From NCBI GenBank assembly GCA_963929865.1, contig CAWVKK010000042.1, forward strand, positions 1 to 64,000: 64,000 bases of DNA, read 5' to 3'. This document shows positions 15,959-26,000 of the stretch, piece by piece. This stretch comes from JAGZHZ01 sp963929865. GTDB lineage: Bacteria; Bacillota; Clostridia; Lachnospirales; Lachnospiraceae. The notes under the pieces are model-generated. The model searched no databases, was not told the DNA's origin, and was given only the letters and a program-made list of their open reading frames with translations. How positions within the stretch are numbered: position 1 is the first letter of the stretch; each line of letters starts with the position of its first letter. The position numbers were made by a program, and so were the translations under genes.

Positions 15959-17418
15959 AAGGGCTTAAGGTGAAGGATATGGCATGGCTGGATGCAGCAA
16001 ACGGATGGATTCATTTTGCGGTCGGAGGGGAAGACTGTTATTATACGGACGCGCTGTGCAGGCTGACGCTGCGGCAGAGGCTGGAGTGGAGCCTGAGAGA
16101 ACACGGCTACCGCGAGGTATGGCGCATAGAAGCGAAGAGAGAAGCCTGGGAGATCAGGTCAAAATCAGACGTTTTACTGCGCGGCGGCACGCAGAGGCAA
16201 TTTCAGCAGCTTTTCGAGGAGAGGCGGCAGGAGATGCTGGGCGCGTTCAGGGAAAAGACGGCCATTTTTGCGGATGCCTCTGCCTTTGCCCGGCTCTTTA
16301 CAAGAGAGATGGGATCCGTCTGCGAGGAGATTGAACAGATGTCGGACCGCGAGGGAATCTTTGTGGTGATTTTGCCGCAGGAGGAGGAAAAGACGCAGAG
16401 GCTGTTCGCAGACGGAGAGGGGATACTGGGTTCTGACTTTCTGCTTGGGCTGCGCAGCGCGGCAGAAAAAAGAGGAGCGCAGGAGAGCGTTTTTGCGGTT
16501 CTGGAGAGAGAGCTGGAGGAACGGTTTTTCCTGTTTCCAAAGGCAGGCAAAAAGGAAATTCAAAACATGCTTTTTCGCGGGAAGGTGCTCGGAGAGTGGG
16601 AGCTGGGCTGCAAAGAGATAGAGGAGGCGGCAGATTTTCTGTGTGTCTACCTGCACGACGCAGACCTGAGAGAGGCGCTGCGCTATCCTCTGCCAAACAA
16701 CCAGAAGATGCCTCTTTTGATGATGGAGAGGGAGCTGTCAAAAGAGGGAAGAATGCACAGGCTGAAAGTTCTTTTAGAGAAATACCGGGAGACCATCCAG
16801 GCGCACAGGAACAGATGGCTCATAGAGGAGAGCACAGAGCGCGCAAAAAAAGAAAACGCAGGCGGCTCTTTTGACATCTTAAGGCGGGAGGGGGCGCTCG
16901 AGGAGGAAAACTGCGTGGAGCTTCCCCTCTCCTACATGATGACAGTGCAGTACGAAGACGGGAGAAGAGAGAGCTTTTTCTATCCGGGGCGCTACCGGAT
17001 CGCGCAGGGAGAGCGCGTGCGCCGGCTGCTGCTGATCCGCAAGAGAGAGCACAGCTTTGAGGTGCCGTGGAAGGCGCAGCAGATCGTCCGAAAGGGAAGC
17101 GGGAGGGAGACGGCGCTCTTTACGGCGAGCGGGACGTGCCGGGCGCAGATCCTGTCGTATGGCAGCGGGATGGCGCGGTATCTGCTCCAGGAGGAGCGGT
17201 GCTGGGACGGCGCAAGCTTCCAGAGGATGATCGAAGAGGGAGGCTTTCTGGAAGAGATGCTGAGAAAGCAGATCGCTTCCATCCTGGCAGATGAACAGAA
17301 GGCGGGAAAGAGAGCGGACCGCTTAAGAATCGAGGAGCGGCTCAACGAGAGGTGGATCTACCGCAACGGGATCTGCTTTTCTGAATTTCATATCACACAG
17401 ATCAAGAGAGAATCGTAG
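15955..17418 (+). CDS. Unrecognised protein with a probable C-terminal SPFH/band-7-like domain
   Basis: A 487-residue soluble protein starting at GTG within the stop region of the previous gene. Residues 1-110 and 115-300 do not match a family I know; the middle part is helical and has no P-loop. Residues about 325-485 resemble the SPFH domain of the YdjI type: a DGRRESFFYPGRYRI entry strand, a TASGTCRAQIL strand, a helical stretch, and a closing IEERLNERWIYRNGICFSEF pattern. In Bacillus subtilis YdjI sits beside the PspA homologue YdjF, so SPFH next to an ESCRT-III-superfamily protein has precedent. The SPFH call is by eye and uncertain. Confidence 0.48.
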   Translation: MKGLKVKDMAWLDAANGWIHFAVGGEDCYYTDALCRLTLRQRLEWSLREHGYREVWRIEAKREAWEIRSKSDVLLRGGTQRQFQQLFEERRQEMLGAFREKTAIFADASAFARLFTREMGSVCEEIEQMSDREGIFVVILPQEEEKTQRLFADGEGILGSDFLLGLRSAAEKRGAQESVFAVLERELEERFFLFPKAGKKEIQNMLFRGKVLGEWELGCKEIEEAADFLCVYLHDADLREALRYPLPNNQKMPLLMMERELSKEGRMHRLKVLLEKYRETIQAHRNRWLIEESTERAKKENAGGSFDILRREGALEEENCVELPLSYMMTVQYEDGRRESFFYPGRYRIAQGERVRRLLLIRKREHSFEVPWKAQQIVRKGSGRETALFTASGTCRAQILSYGSGMARYLLQEERCWDGASFQRMIEEGGFLEEMLRKQIASILADEQKAGKRADRLRIEERLNERWIYRNGICFSEFHITQIKRES

Positions 17419-17439
17419 GACAGAAAAGGGGCGAAGAGC

Positions 17440-18981
17440 ATGGTAAATATCGGGCTGGATCTGGGGCATACGTATACGGCGGTCTGCGCCTGGCGAGGCG
17501 GAAGGGCAGAGCCGGTTCTTCTCGCAAAGGGGATCGCATCTCTTTTTCCTTCCGCCATGAAGGGCGGATCGAAGGAAGCGGACGCTGAGACGCGAAAAGA
17601 GAAGCTTTCAGCATATCTGGAGGAAATTTTAAGAGAGACAGTAAAAAAACTGAAGGAAGAGACGATCGCACGGCTGGCGGCGGTCCTCCCGGCGCACAGA
17701 CAGAGAGAAGGAGCGCAGGAGAGAGTCTTTAGGGAGGAGCTGCGCGAAATCTGCCAGTCCTTTCCGTTTGTAAAAGAAGTGCGGATCGCAGACAAGTCCG
17801 CCGCGGCGGGCGCTTACTGGATCTGGAACAATCAAAAAGCGGTTCAAGGCGGGTTTGACGGCTTTCTCCTTGCGGCGGACTGCGGCGGGACAACGGTTGA
17901 CTTGACACTCAGCCGGGTATCGTGCGCGGGAGAAAAGAGCAGTGTAATCGAGATCGGAGCGGCAGACGCGCAAGAGAGCGGGGAAGAGCGCCGGGAAAAA
18001 GCGGGAGCGGCTTACCTGGAGGCGGTCGTATCGCGCGCCGTAAAGCAGCGCCTCGGGAAAAAGTCGGACAGTGACCAGGAATTGCGGCGCGCCGCAGAGC
18101 GGCTGGAACAAGATTTGAGAGAAAAAGAGCAGACGGTCAGACAGTTTTACGAGGATCACGCATTTTTGGAACTGGAGGAACTGGAGGATCTGTTTTCGGA
18201 GATTGAGTATATGGGAAATAAGATCCCGATCACGTACGGGCTGATGGCGTGTGCGTACCGGGCTGAGACAGAGCCGGTCTTAAAAGAAAAGCTGGAGCAG
18301 ATAAAAAAGGTTCTCACAAAAAATGGGATCGACTACCAAAATGCAAGGAGCAGGACGTTTAAAATCGTGATGGTCGGGGGCTTCTGCAATTTTTATCTGA
18401 CGAGAAGGCAGATCGAAGATTCCTTTCGGCTCGCCTCGCAGGATCTGAGATGGGAGCAGACGGAAGGGCAGACGGACCGCACGTTCGCGCTCAGCCTTGG
18501 CGCTGCACTGATCGCGCAGGGGGCGCTGCGGATGCCGGACCGCGCTCCGTGCTCGATCGGTCTTTTTGTGGGATCTGCAAAGGAGGACGCGTATGCCGTC
18601 CGCTGCGGGGAAGAAATCACATGCGGGAAACCGTACTTTCTGAGAGCGCCCTGCGATGGAAACCCGATAATTGCAATCGGGGCGGACGTGGGCAGATTTG
18701 TCGTAAGCCAGGCAGGAGAGGCGGGGCATACTGTTGAGTTAAAGGAAGAATGGAGAGAAATGATAAGACGGCTGCCGCTGTTTCAGCAGGATGACTTCCC
18801 GGCGTATGCGCTGGGATTTGCCTTTGACGACTCTGATGTGCTGAGCCTTGTCTTTCAAAAATATGACAAGGAGGCGCAGAGACTGACCCAGGAGACGGAT
18901 CGGGTGGCGCTGGACAGACCGGGACGGCTGTTTTTGGCGGCGGAACAGGAAAAAGCCGGCTTGTGGAGCAAAGAGGGATAG
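17440..18981 (+). CDS. Divergent Hsp70-like ATPase domain protein
   Basis: A 513-residue protein covering the actin-like nucleotide-binding fold of Hsp70. Phosphate-1 loop IGLDLGHTYTAVC (4-16), phosphate-2 loop AADCGGTTVDLTL (145-157), adenosine motif IVMVGGFCNFYLT (309-321) and connect segment ALSLGAALIA (350-359) are all present. After that only about 150 residues remain and they do not look like the DnaK substrate-binding beta-sandwich or lid. It may therefore act as an ATP switch or polymerising partner rather than a general chaperone. It is not DnaK itself, whose motifs are far more conserved. It sits 21 bp after the SPFH-like gene and 3 bp before the coiled-coil gene, in one tight operon. 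Confidence 0.78.
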   Translation: MVNIGLDLGHTYTAVCAWRGGRAEPVLLAKGIASLFPSAMKGGSKEADAETRKEKLSAYLEEILRETVKKLKEETIARLAAVLPAHRQREGAQERVFREELREICQSFPFVKEVRIADKSAAAGAYWIWNNQKAVQGGFDGFLLAADCGGTTVDLTLSRVSCAGEKSSVIEIGAADAQESGEERREKAGAAYLEAVVSRAVKQRLGKKSDSDQELRRAAERLEQDLREKEQTVRQFYEDHAFLELEELEDLFSEIEYMGNKIPITYGLMACAYRAETEPVLKEKLEQIKKVLTKNGIDYQNARSRTFKIVMVGGFCNFYLTRRQIEDSFRLASQDLRWEQTEGQTDRTFALSLGAALIAQGALRMPDRAPCSIGLFVGSAKEDAYAVRCGEEITCGKPYFLRAPCDGNPIIAIGADVGRFVVSQAGEAGHTVELKEEWREMIRRLPLFQQDDFPAYALGFAFDDSDVLSLVFQKYDKEAQRLTQETDRVALDRPGRLFLAAEQEKAGLWSKEG

Positions 18982-18984
18982 AGG

Positions 18985-19509
18985 ATGGAATTTTACAGGA
19001 CAAAAAGCACGCTGGAGGCATTTAAGGAGCGGGATCAGATATACGCAGAGGAGATGGCAGGGCTTTTTCTCGACATCTGCCGGGATATCCGGGAGGAGAC
19101 CGGGATGGCGGCGGCAAAGCTGCCGGTCGGAGAGCTGGAGAAATTTGCCCTGCGCCTCTCGCAGATGGGAGAGATGTATCGGTATCTTCTAAAAGAGAAA
19201 GAAGCCGTGCTGCAAGATACCCAGCGCAGGAAAACGCTGGCGGAGCTTAGGCAAGAGACCGAAATCATGGTGAGCCGGACAAAGGAAAAGAAAAAAGAAA
19301 TGGAAGAGCTTGCCCGGTATCAGAGCCGCATGAGCGACGCCTGGAGCGCGGCGGCAAGAGACGTCGGAATCGGAAAAGAAGCGGACGAACGCCGGGAGAT
19401 TGAAAGAGAGATAGAGCTGCAAAAAGAGCAGACGGAGCAGGCAGTGGAGGCATACCGCAAAAAGATAGAGGCGGTGATTCACAGGCTGGAGCAGGCGTGG
19501 GAGCCGTGA
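18985..19509 (+). CDS. Small coiled-coil protein of the Hsp70-like operon
   Basis: A 174-residue, highly charged, almost wholly helical protein that I cannot assign. Two long coiled-coil stretches are evident, about 65-105 and 128-170 (for example ERREIEREIELQKEQTEQAV). No signal peptide, membrane segment or cysteine pair is seen. It starts three bases after the Hsp70-like stop codon, which implies coupled translation, and could be a co-chaperone or nucleotide-exchange helper for that protein by analogy with GrpE; there is no sequence evidence for GrpE itself. Confidence 0.6.
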   Translation: MEFYRTKSTLEAFKERDQIYAEEMAGLFLDICRDIREETGMAAAKLPVGELEKFALRLSQMGEMYRYLLKEKEAVLQDTQRRKTLAELRQETEIMVSRTKEKKKEMEELARYQSRMSDAWSAAARDVGIGKEADERREIEREIELQKEQTEQAVEAYRKKIEAVIHRLEQAWEP

Positions 19510-19546
19510 CACAGCCAGACCTGATGGGAAACGGAGAGATGGAAGA

Positions 19547-20596
19547 GTGAAATGTATGGTTTGCGGACATGATGTGACAGGAAAAAGCAGATGTACAAAC
19601 TGCGGCTTTACAGTCTACTATCCGGCGGGAGAACGGACAAAAGAGCTGGAGGAGGTCATGGCGTCGCTTTCAGCGGCGTACCGCGCAAAATGCGCAGATC
19701 AGATCGGGATCAGCGTGCGCAGGTTTCTGCCAGGGAAGGCGGTGAAAAAAGGAAACGTCAAAGAGGAGGAATGGCTTTTGCTGCTCTCCGGCGCAGAGCT
19801 GAGAGAGGGAAGAGAAAAATGGGCAGAGGAAACCTTCGCCAGACAGCGCCCCGACAAAAAGGCGCGCCTGACCATCAAAAAGAAATGGTTTCAGGAAGAA
19901 ACAACACAGGAAGTTTTTGTCGCGCCGCCGCCTGTGTTTGACTTCTGGAAAGTGGGAGTCCGCTGCCCGGACGAGCGGCATGTGCAGATTCTGCTCGGAA
20001 GAGAGGACTGCTTTGAGGCGTCGGAGGTATTGCCTGTTTTCGGAGGGGATAAGGACAAAAAGAAGAGCTTTATCCCGCAGGAGCATGGTCTGGATGAGAG
20101 AGAGGAGATCATCGAGATTCCGGACGGATATGAGGCGGTCTGTGCAGGCGCCTTTTGCGGCTGGAGCCGATTAAGGGAAATCCGGTTTTCCGATGCGGTT
20201 GTGGAGATCGGGGACCGCGCGTTTGCAGGGTGCACACAACTCTCAAAGATCGGCTGGTCAGAAAATGTAAAGGCGATCGGAAATGAGGCGTTTTGCAGAT
20301 GCGATAAGCTGTGCCGCGCGGCGCTGCCGAACAGGCTGGAGGTTATCGGGAGAGGCGCTTTTGGGGACTGCGCCGGTCTGCGCAGCATCTTTCTGCCCGG
20401 TTCGCTCAAGAAGATCGGGGCGGATGCGTTCCTTGGATGCCCGGTTGAAGAGATCGAGGAGGGAGAGGGTCTGGACACGCAGATCGCTTACCAGATGAAG
20501 CGGAAATTCCCGACAGCCCGCTGGAGCGGCAAAGGGAAAGGAGAAGAGAAAAAGACAGAGAAGAAAAATGCAGGGCGTACCGAAAAAGACGGATAG
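19547..20596 (+). CDS. Zinc-ribbon plus BspA-type leucine-rich-repeat protein
   Basis: A 349-residue cytosolic protein. The N-terminus is a compact zinc ribbon with Cys3, Cys6, Cys16 and Cys19 (MKCMVCGHD and CTNCGF). A middle region of about 130 residues is unassigned. From about residue 185 come four to five BspA-like leucine-rich repeats with the typical IGDRAFAGC and IGRGAFGDC cores. The tail is Lys/Glu-rich. The start is GTG 19547, which places the first cysteine pair at the very N-terminus, as in the following gene. BspA repeats usually mediate protein binding and are mostly secreted; here there is no signal peptide. Probable adaptor of the cluster. Confidence 0.72.
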   Translation: MKCMVCGHDVTGKSRCTNCGFTVYYPAGERTKELEEVMASLSAAYRAKCADQIGISVRRFLPGKAVKKGNVKEEEWLLLLSGAELREGREKWAEETFARQRPDKKARLTIKKKWFQEETTQEVFVAPPPVFDFWKVGVRCPDERHVQILLGREDCFEASEVLPVFGGDKDKKKSFIPQEHGLDEREEIIEIPDGYEAVCAGAFCGWSRLREIRFSDAVVEIGDRAFAGCTQLSKIGWSENVKAIGNEAFCRCDKLCRAALPNRLEVIGRGAFGDCAGLRSIFLPGSLKKIGADAFLGCPVEEIEEGEGLDTQIAYQMKRKFPTARWSGKGKGEEKKTEKKNAGRTEKDG

Positions 20597-20633
20597 GATA
20601 GAGACAGGCAAAAGAAGAAAGAGGTGGATAAAG

Positions 20634-21299
20634 GTGAAAGAATACGACTGCCCGGTCTGCGGCGCCAAGCGGGGCGCAAGCCCGGTGTGCGAGCAGTGCG
20701 GATGGGACTTTACGACGGACGTCATGATGTGCGGATCACTCTCAAAACCGGACAGGGAACTGCGGGAGAGGCAGCTGGCGGTTATGCGGAGAAACTATGA
20801 GGAGCTGATGAGGCTGAGAAGAAAAGAGGCGGATGGCTGCGAAGTGATGACGGCGCAGGAGGGGGAGCAGCTTCAGACAGACGCGGGAACGATTGAGATC
20901 CGGGAGGGATGCAGCGTGATTGGAGAGCGCGCATTTGAAAACCGGACGGATCTTGAGAGAATCTGGATGCCGGATTCCGTAAAAGAGATCGCAGCGTGCG
21001 CCTTCTGCGGGTGTATCCGCCTGCGGCAGATCCGCTGGTCAAAGCATCTGGAGACGATCGGGACAAAGGCTTTTTGCGGCTGCGCAAATCTGCAGAGAAT
21101 CACGCTCCCGCAGAGCGTAGCGCGGATTGAAAACGGAGCGTTTTCACAATGTGCCGGTCTTGAAAGCGTCAGGCTTCCGGCAGGCTTAAAAAAAGTGGGA
21201 AAAGATGTGTTTTCAGAGTGCGCGGCGCTTAGCCATATCGAGACGGCGAAGGGGATCAGCGAAGAGGTCGGGGAAATGCTGAGACAGACACGCCTGTGA
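20634..21299 (+). CDS. Second zinc-ribbon plus BspA-type leucine-rich-repeat protein
   Basis: A shorter relative of the preceding gene: 221 residues with an N-terminal zinc ribbon (CPVCGAK and CEQCGWDF) and BspA repeats from about residue 85 (IGERAFENR, IGTKAFCGC, IENGAFSQC, VGKDVFSEC). GTG 20634 is chosen because GAGGTGG lies six bases upstream and because the zinc ribbon then begins at residue 6, as in its neighbour; an upstream ATG at 20568 would overlap the previous gene by 29 bp. The pair most likely arose by duplication followed by loss of the middle region. It closes the cluster of recognisably linked genes. Confidence 0.7.
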   Translation: MKEYDCPVCGAKRGASPVCEQCGWDFTTDVMMCGSLSKPDRELRERQLAVMRRNYEELMRLRRKEADGCEVMTAQEGEQLQTDAGTIEIREGCSVIGERAFENRTDLERIWMPDSVKEIAACAFCGCIRLRQIRWSKHLETIGTKAFCGCANLQRITLPQSVARIENGAFSQCAGLESVRLPAGLKKVGKDVFSECAALSHIETAKGISEEVGEMLRQTRL

Positions 21300-21395
21300 G
21301 CATAAAAATCAGACAGGCAGGATACAAAGAGACCGTCCGGCAAAGAGACGCCGAAAAAGCGGTATGAGAAAAAGAAAAAGGATGTGGAACGAAAG

Positions 21396-22889
21396 ATGAA
21401 AAAAAGAGGACTGATCTGTTTTTTGACCGTACTGCTTTTTTGTACGGGATGCCGTATGCAAAATAGACAAAACTATGCGCAGAGGCAGGAGGAGACGCCC
21501 ACTATCCGCGTGATGTGCTGGGCCGCCGGAAACACAAACGAAAACAGAGATCTTGACCTGGTCAATGAGGCGCTGGGCGATCTGACGCAGAGAAAAATCG
21601 GATGCCGGCTGGAGATGGTCTATCCCTCCAACACGCTCGACTACCGGCTGGTTCTGGGGGCGAAGGAGGAGATGGACAACCAGGCTGACATTATCGGGAT
21701 GTATGAATGGACATATGCGACTTACCGCCAGGAAGGATATCTGCTTAAGCTGGACGATTACCTCAGAGAATATGGGGACGGCATTTTCGAGACGTTCGGA
21801 TGCGAGCCGGAGGAATTGATGGTAAGCGGATATTCAGGGGAAGAGGGAATCTACGGGATTCCAAAGGCAATGCCGGAGATCCAGATCAAGGGCGTCGCGG
21901 TCAGGAGAGACCTGCTCGAAAAATATGAGTTTTCTCTGGAGGAGGTAAAAGAGCTGGAGGATCTGGAACCCTTTTTGGAATGCATCGCCCAGGAGGAAGA
22001 GATTACCCCGATCGTCCCTACGGTGATGCAAAATGGATTTTTTGTGAACGAAGATCTGGATATCATCGGAAATACGGGGGCAGTCGTGCTGCGCGGCAGC
22101 TCGGAGGATTTAAAGACAGAAAATCTTTTTGAGACGCCTGAGTTTGAGGAATACATTCTGATGATGAAGCGCTGGAGGGATAAGGGAATCCTGACAGATC
22201 AGGTCGGAAGAGAAGACGAGCTGGGACTAAATATGGTTGTGGCGGGAAAAGCGGCGGCGGCGCTGATCCCGGTGCGCCCCGACGAGATGCAGGAATGGCT
22301 TGGCATTTACGGGGATCAGATCGCTATTCAGGGATTTGATATGAAGCCATTTTTGACGACGCACAATAAATGGCAGTACAATTGGTGCGTCAATTCGACC
22401 TGCAAATATCCGGAGCTTGCCGTGCAGGCGCTGGAGCTGATGTACACAGATCCGGAGGTCAACAATCTGATGCTCTACGGCATCAAGGATCTCCACTATA
22501 TCGTAGACCAGAACGGCTTTTTTTCCTATCCGGAGGGCATGAATTCGGAAAACGCGGGATACTTTACAAATGAAAAGTGGCAGTTTAACCGGAAAATCGG
22601 GGGACTGTGGAAGGGGATGTCAGCTCACCAAAGATGGGAGATGGAGATCTTCAACAGTCAGGCCGTATATTCTCCTGCGTACGGATTTATCCTGGAGGAA
22701 GAGTCGATCGGGGCAGAGCTTGCCCGGATCAACCAGATCATCAGCGAATCGTACACTTCCATCCAGGCGGGATTTGGCGAGGGTGAAAAAACCCTTAAAG
22801 AATTCCAAAAAAGAATTGAGGACGCCGGGTTTACAAAGGTACAGCAGGAAGTAGAGCGGCAGTTAAGAGAATGGAAGGCAGAATCCTGA
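21396..22889 (+). CDS. Extracellular solute-binding lipoprotein, sugar ABC type
   Basis: A 497-residue lipoprotein that likely binds an oligosaccharide for an ABC importer. The leader MKKRGLICFLTVLLFCTGC supplies the lipid-anchor cysteine. The mature part has the two-lobed family 1 binding-protein pattern with the C-terminal DUF3502-like region common in Clostridia (AYGFILEEE). ATG 21396 is preferred to GTG 21384 because of the distance to AAGGA. No permease genes lie nearby, so it either works with permeases elsewhere or serves as a sensor ligand for the histidine kinase at 26998-28731. It follows the LRR gene by about 96 bp without a terminator, so read-through from that operon is possible. 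Confidence 0.8.
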   Translation: MKKRGLICFLTVLLFCTGCRMQNRQNYAQRQEETPTIRVMCWAAGNTNENRDLDLVNEALGDLTQRKIGCRLEMVYPSNTLDYRLVLGAKEEMDNQADIIGMYEWTYATYRQEGYLLKLDDYLREYGDGIFETFGCEPEELMVSGYSGEEGIYGIPKAMPEIQIKGVAVRRDLLEKYEFSLEEVKELEDLEPFLECIAQEEEITPIVPTVMQNGFFVNEDLDIIGNTGAVVLRGSSEDLKTENLFETPEFEEYILMMKRWRDKGILTDQVGREDELGLNMVVAGKAAAALIPVRPDEMQEWLGIYGDQIAIQGFDMKPFLTTHNKWQYNWCVNSTCKYPELAVQALELMYTDPEVNNLMLYGIKDLHYIVDQNGFFSYPEGMNSENAGYFTNEKWQFNRKIGGLWKGMSAHQRWEMEIFNSQAVYSPAYGFILEEESIGAELARINQIISESYTSIQAGFGEGEKTLKEFQKRIEDAGFTKVQQEVERQLREWKAES

Positions 22890-22939
22890 CAAAAAACGGA
22901 CAAATCCTAACACAAAACGGAGATATCACCAAAAGGATA

Positions 22940-22968
22940 TTGAAATTCAAAAAAAAATATAGTAATAT
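22940..22968 (+). promoter_or_regulatory. Promoter for the GH3 gene
   Basis: TTGAAA, 17-bp A-rich spacer, TAATAT. The leader is about 75 nt and ends with GAAGGGGGAC before the ATG. Confidence 0.65.
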
Positions 22969-23049
22969 CCGATACATAACACGGGAAAAAATTAAAAAAA
23001 CAGTGAAAAATACCGAAATCCGTGAAGAAAAGAAGGGGGACATTGTCTT

Positions 23050-26000
23050 ATGAAGAGAAGAAAAGCCTATGCGGCGATTGTGCTTGCCGGACTGATGATG
23101 ACAAGCACCTGCATGACCTCAATGGCAGCTACGACGTCAAATGAGATCACACAGAGAGAGAAAGATAACGCAGCGCTTGCCAAGACAGTAGCAGAGGAAG
23201 GAATGGTTCTGCTCGAGAACAAGGATCAGGCACTTCCGGTACAGGAAGAAAACATTGCACTGTTCGGAAACGGCGCGATCCGTACTATCCGCGGCGGCAC
23301 AGGTTCCGGAGACCCGTTCAACGGAGGACTCAGCGGCGGCGGAGATGCACTCGTAGACTTAAGCGAGAGATACCACATCAATATCTATGACGCTTTTGTG
23401 GCAGCAGGCTACAATGTGACAACATCTGATTTTCTTCTGGATTTTGCAGAGGGATATGATGAAGAAAAAGTAGCGGCAGGATCTAACCCGATGGCAACCT
23501 TTGCTTACCCGGAGATGGAAGTGACAGAGGATCTGATCAATCAGGCAAAAGAGGGAACAGACACCGCTATCTATGTCATCAGCCGAAACGCAGGAGAGGG
23601 AGCGGACAGAAGCCAGACGACGAAGAGCGGTCAGTCGATGGATGGAGAGACCTTTGAGGTTGGAGATTATGAACTGACAGAGCTGGAAAAGAAAAATCTG
23701 GAATTAGTCGGAAAATCCTTTGACCATGTGATCGTTGTGCTGAACGTAGGCGGCGTGATGGATACGAACTTCATGAACGAGATCGAAGGACTCGACGCGC
23801 TCTTACATATGTCTCAGGCAGGACAGGAAGCAGGAGCAGCGCTTGTCGATGTTGTGACAGGAAAGACGACTCCTTCCGGAAAACTGACCACTACGTGGGC
23901 AAAACAGTACGCAGATTATCCGGCTTCCGCAACATTTGCGTCCAACGACGGAGATTCTCTGACTGAGGTTTACACAGAAGGCATTTACGTAGGATACCGC
24001 TATTTCGACACATTCGGAATTGAACCGGCCTATGAATTCGGATACGGTCTGTCCTACACCGATTTTGATACACAGGTGCTCTCCGTAGAGGCAAATGAAG
24101 ATCAGGTAAGCGTAAAGGTTTCCGTGACCAATACGGGAGATACGTATGCAGGAAAAGAAGTCGTACAGGTTTACTATTCTGCTCCGGACAGCGAAGCGGC
24201 AGAAAAAGAATACCAGGAGCTCGCTGCTTACGCAAAGACAGATTTACTGCAGCCAGGACAGTCACAGGAACTGACCATCAGCTACAGCACAAAAGATATG
24301 GCTTACTATAACGAAACAGAAGCCGCTTATATACTGGATGCAGGAAACTATGTGATTCGTGTCGGAAATTCTTCCAGAAATACGCACGTAGCAGCTGTAC
24401 TGTCTCTCGATGAGACCGTAAAGACCGAACAGCTCAGCAACCAGCTGACCGTTCCGGAGGAGAGCCAGTTTGAAGAACTCTCCAAAGAGGGAGCAACTCC
24501 TTACACCTATGAGGGAGAAGCAGACGAGATCGCTTCCGCACAGACGATCGCTCTGTCAAAAGAAGCATTCGGCGAGCCGGTAAACAACGCTTCCCCATAT
24601 GATGACGAACGCGTGACAACATACACAACCGACGCTGCTTACACAGCAAAACAGGATTATGAAGATGTAGAAGTGGTAGAGACAGCAGCAGACGCAAAAC
24701 TGATCGACGTCTACAACGGAGATGTTTCGATCGAACAGTTTGTGGCTCAGATGTCCGTAGAAGAGCTGGCTACATTGAACTGCGGATCCGGATGGGGCGT
24801 TGCAAACGAGTACAGCCCGATCGTGGGATCAAACTCCGACACTATCCCGGGAGCAGCAGGCGAGACGACAGTCAACTACTTTGACTCTTATGGAATTCCG
24901 TCCATCGTCGTAGCAGACGGTCCTGGAGGAATCCGTGTAAAACAGGAATATGAAGCAACCGACGTCAACACCGGAGAGGCAGAGACGTATTATCAGTACT
25001 GCACCGCATGGCCGGTATCCGTACTGCGCGGTCAGACATGGAACACAGACCTTCTGGAAGAAGTAGGAGAGGCATTTGCGAAAGAACTTGAAGAGATGGG
25101 CATCACCATCGTTTTAGGACCAAGCTTAAATATCCACAGAGATCCGCTGTGCGGAAGAAACTTTGAGTACTATTCAGAAGATCCGCTGATCTCCGGAACC
25201 ATGGCGGCAGCAGAGACCATCGGCGTTCAGGAGACACCGGGAGTCGGAGCTTGTCTGAAGCACTATGCAGGAAACAACCAGGAGACAGACAGAAATACGA
25301 CAAACAGCGTTATCAGCGAGCGTACTCTCAGAGAGATCTACCTCAAAGGATTTGAGATTGCAGTCAAGGCTTCCCAGCCGATGTCCATCATGACATCCTA
25401 CAACCTCATAAACGGAACTCCGGCAGCAGACAGCTATGACTTATGTACGGATCTTCCGAGAGGAGAATGGGGATTTGACGGACTGATCATGACAGACTGG
25501 AACGGAGGATCTTCCACACCGTCCATTTCCATGCACGCAGGAAACGATATGATCATGCCTGGCGGAACAGACAGAGCGCTCAACATCGCAGGCGGCGTTC
25601 AGGATTTGGCACCGGCATTCGACGAGAGAGGACAGGTTGGAGAAACCTCTACTCTGATGTTTGGTTCTGTCGACGTATACTCCGCTGACTGGGGCGAATT
25701 TACATTAGACCCGAACGGAACAGATGAAGCTGTTGCAGAACTCGGCGCTGACTATACGGCGACTGTAAGCGAAGACGGACAGATTCTTGTAAACGGCGAG
25801 CCGATCTACAAAGAATACGTTGCAGAAGCTTGGGGACAGCCTGGAGAATACCAGACTCCTGTTACCACAGAGGATGCGACTGTAAGCGAAGACGGAAAAC
25901 AGATTATCTATCACGGAACATATCCGGAAGACAATATCTGCATCGGAGATATCCAGAGATGTGTTATGAACAACTTAAGAGTTATCATGAACTCAATCGC

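Noticed and set aside
17440..18981. Standard DnaK chaperone
   Set aside because: The motifs are strongly diverged, the substrate-binding domain is absent and there is no grpE or dnaJ beside it.
22871..23053. A 60-codon plus-strand frame between the binding-protein and GH3 genes
   Set aside because: It overlaps both genes, contains the GH3 promoter and encodes a Lys-rich sequence without similarity or ribosome binding site.
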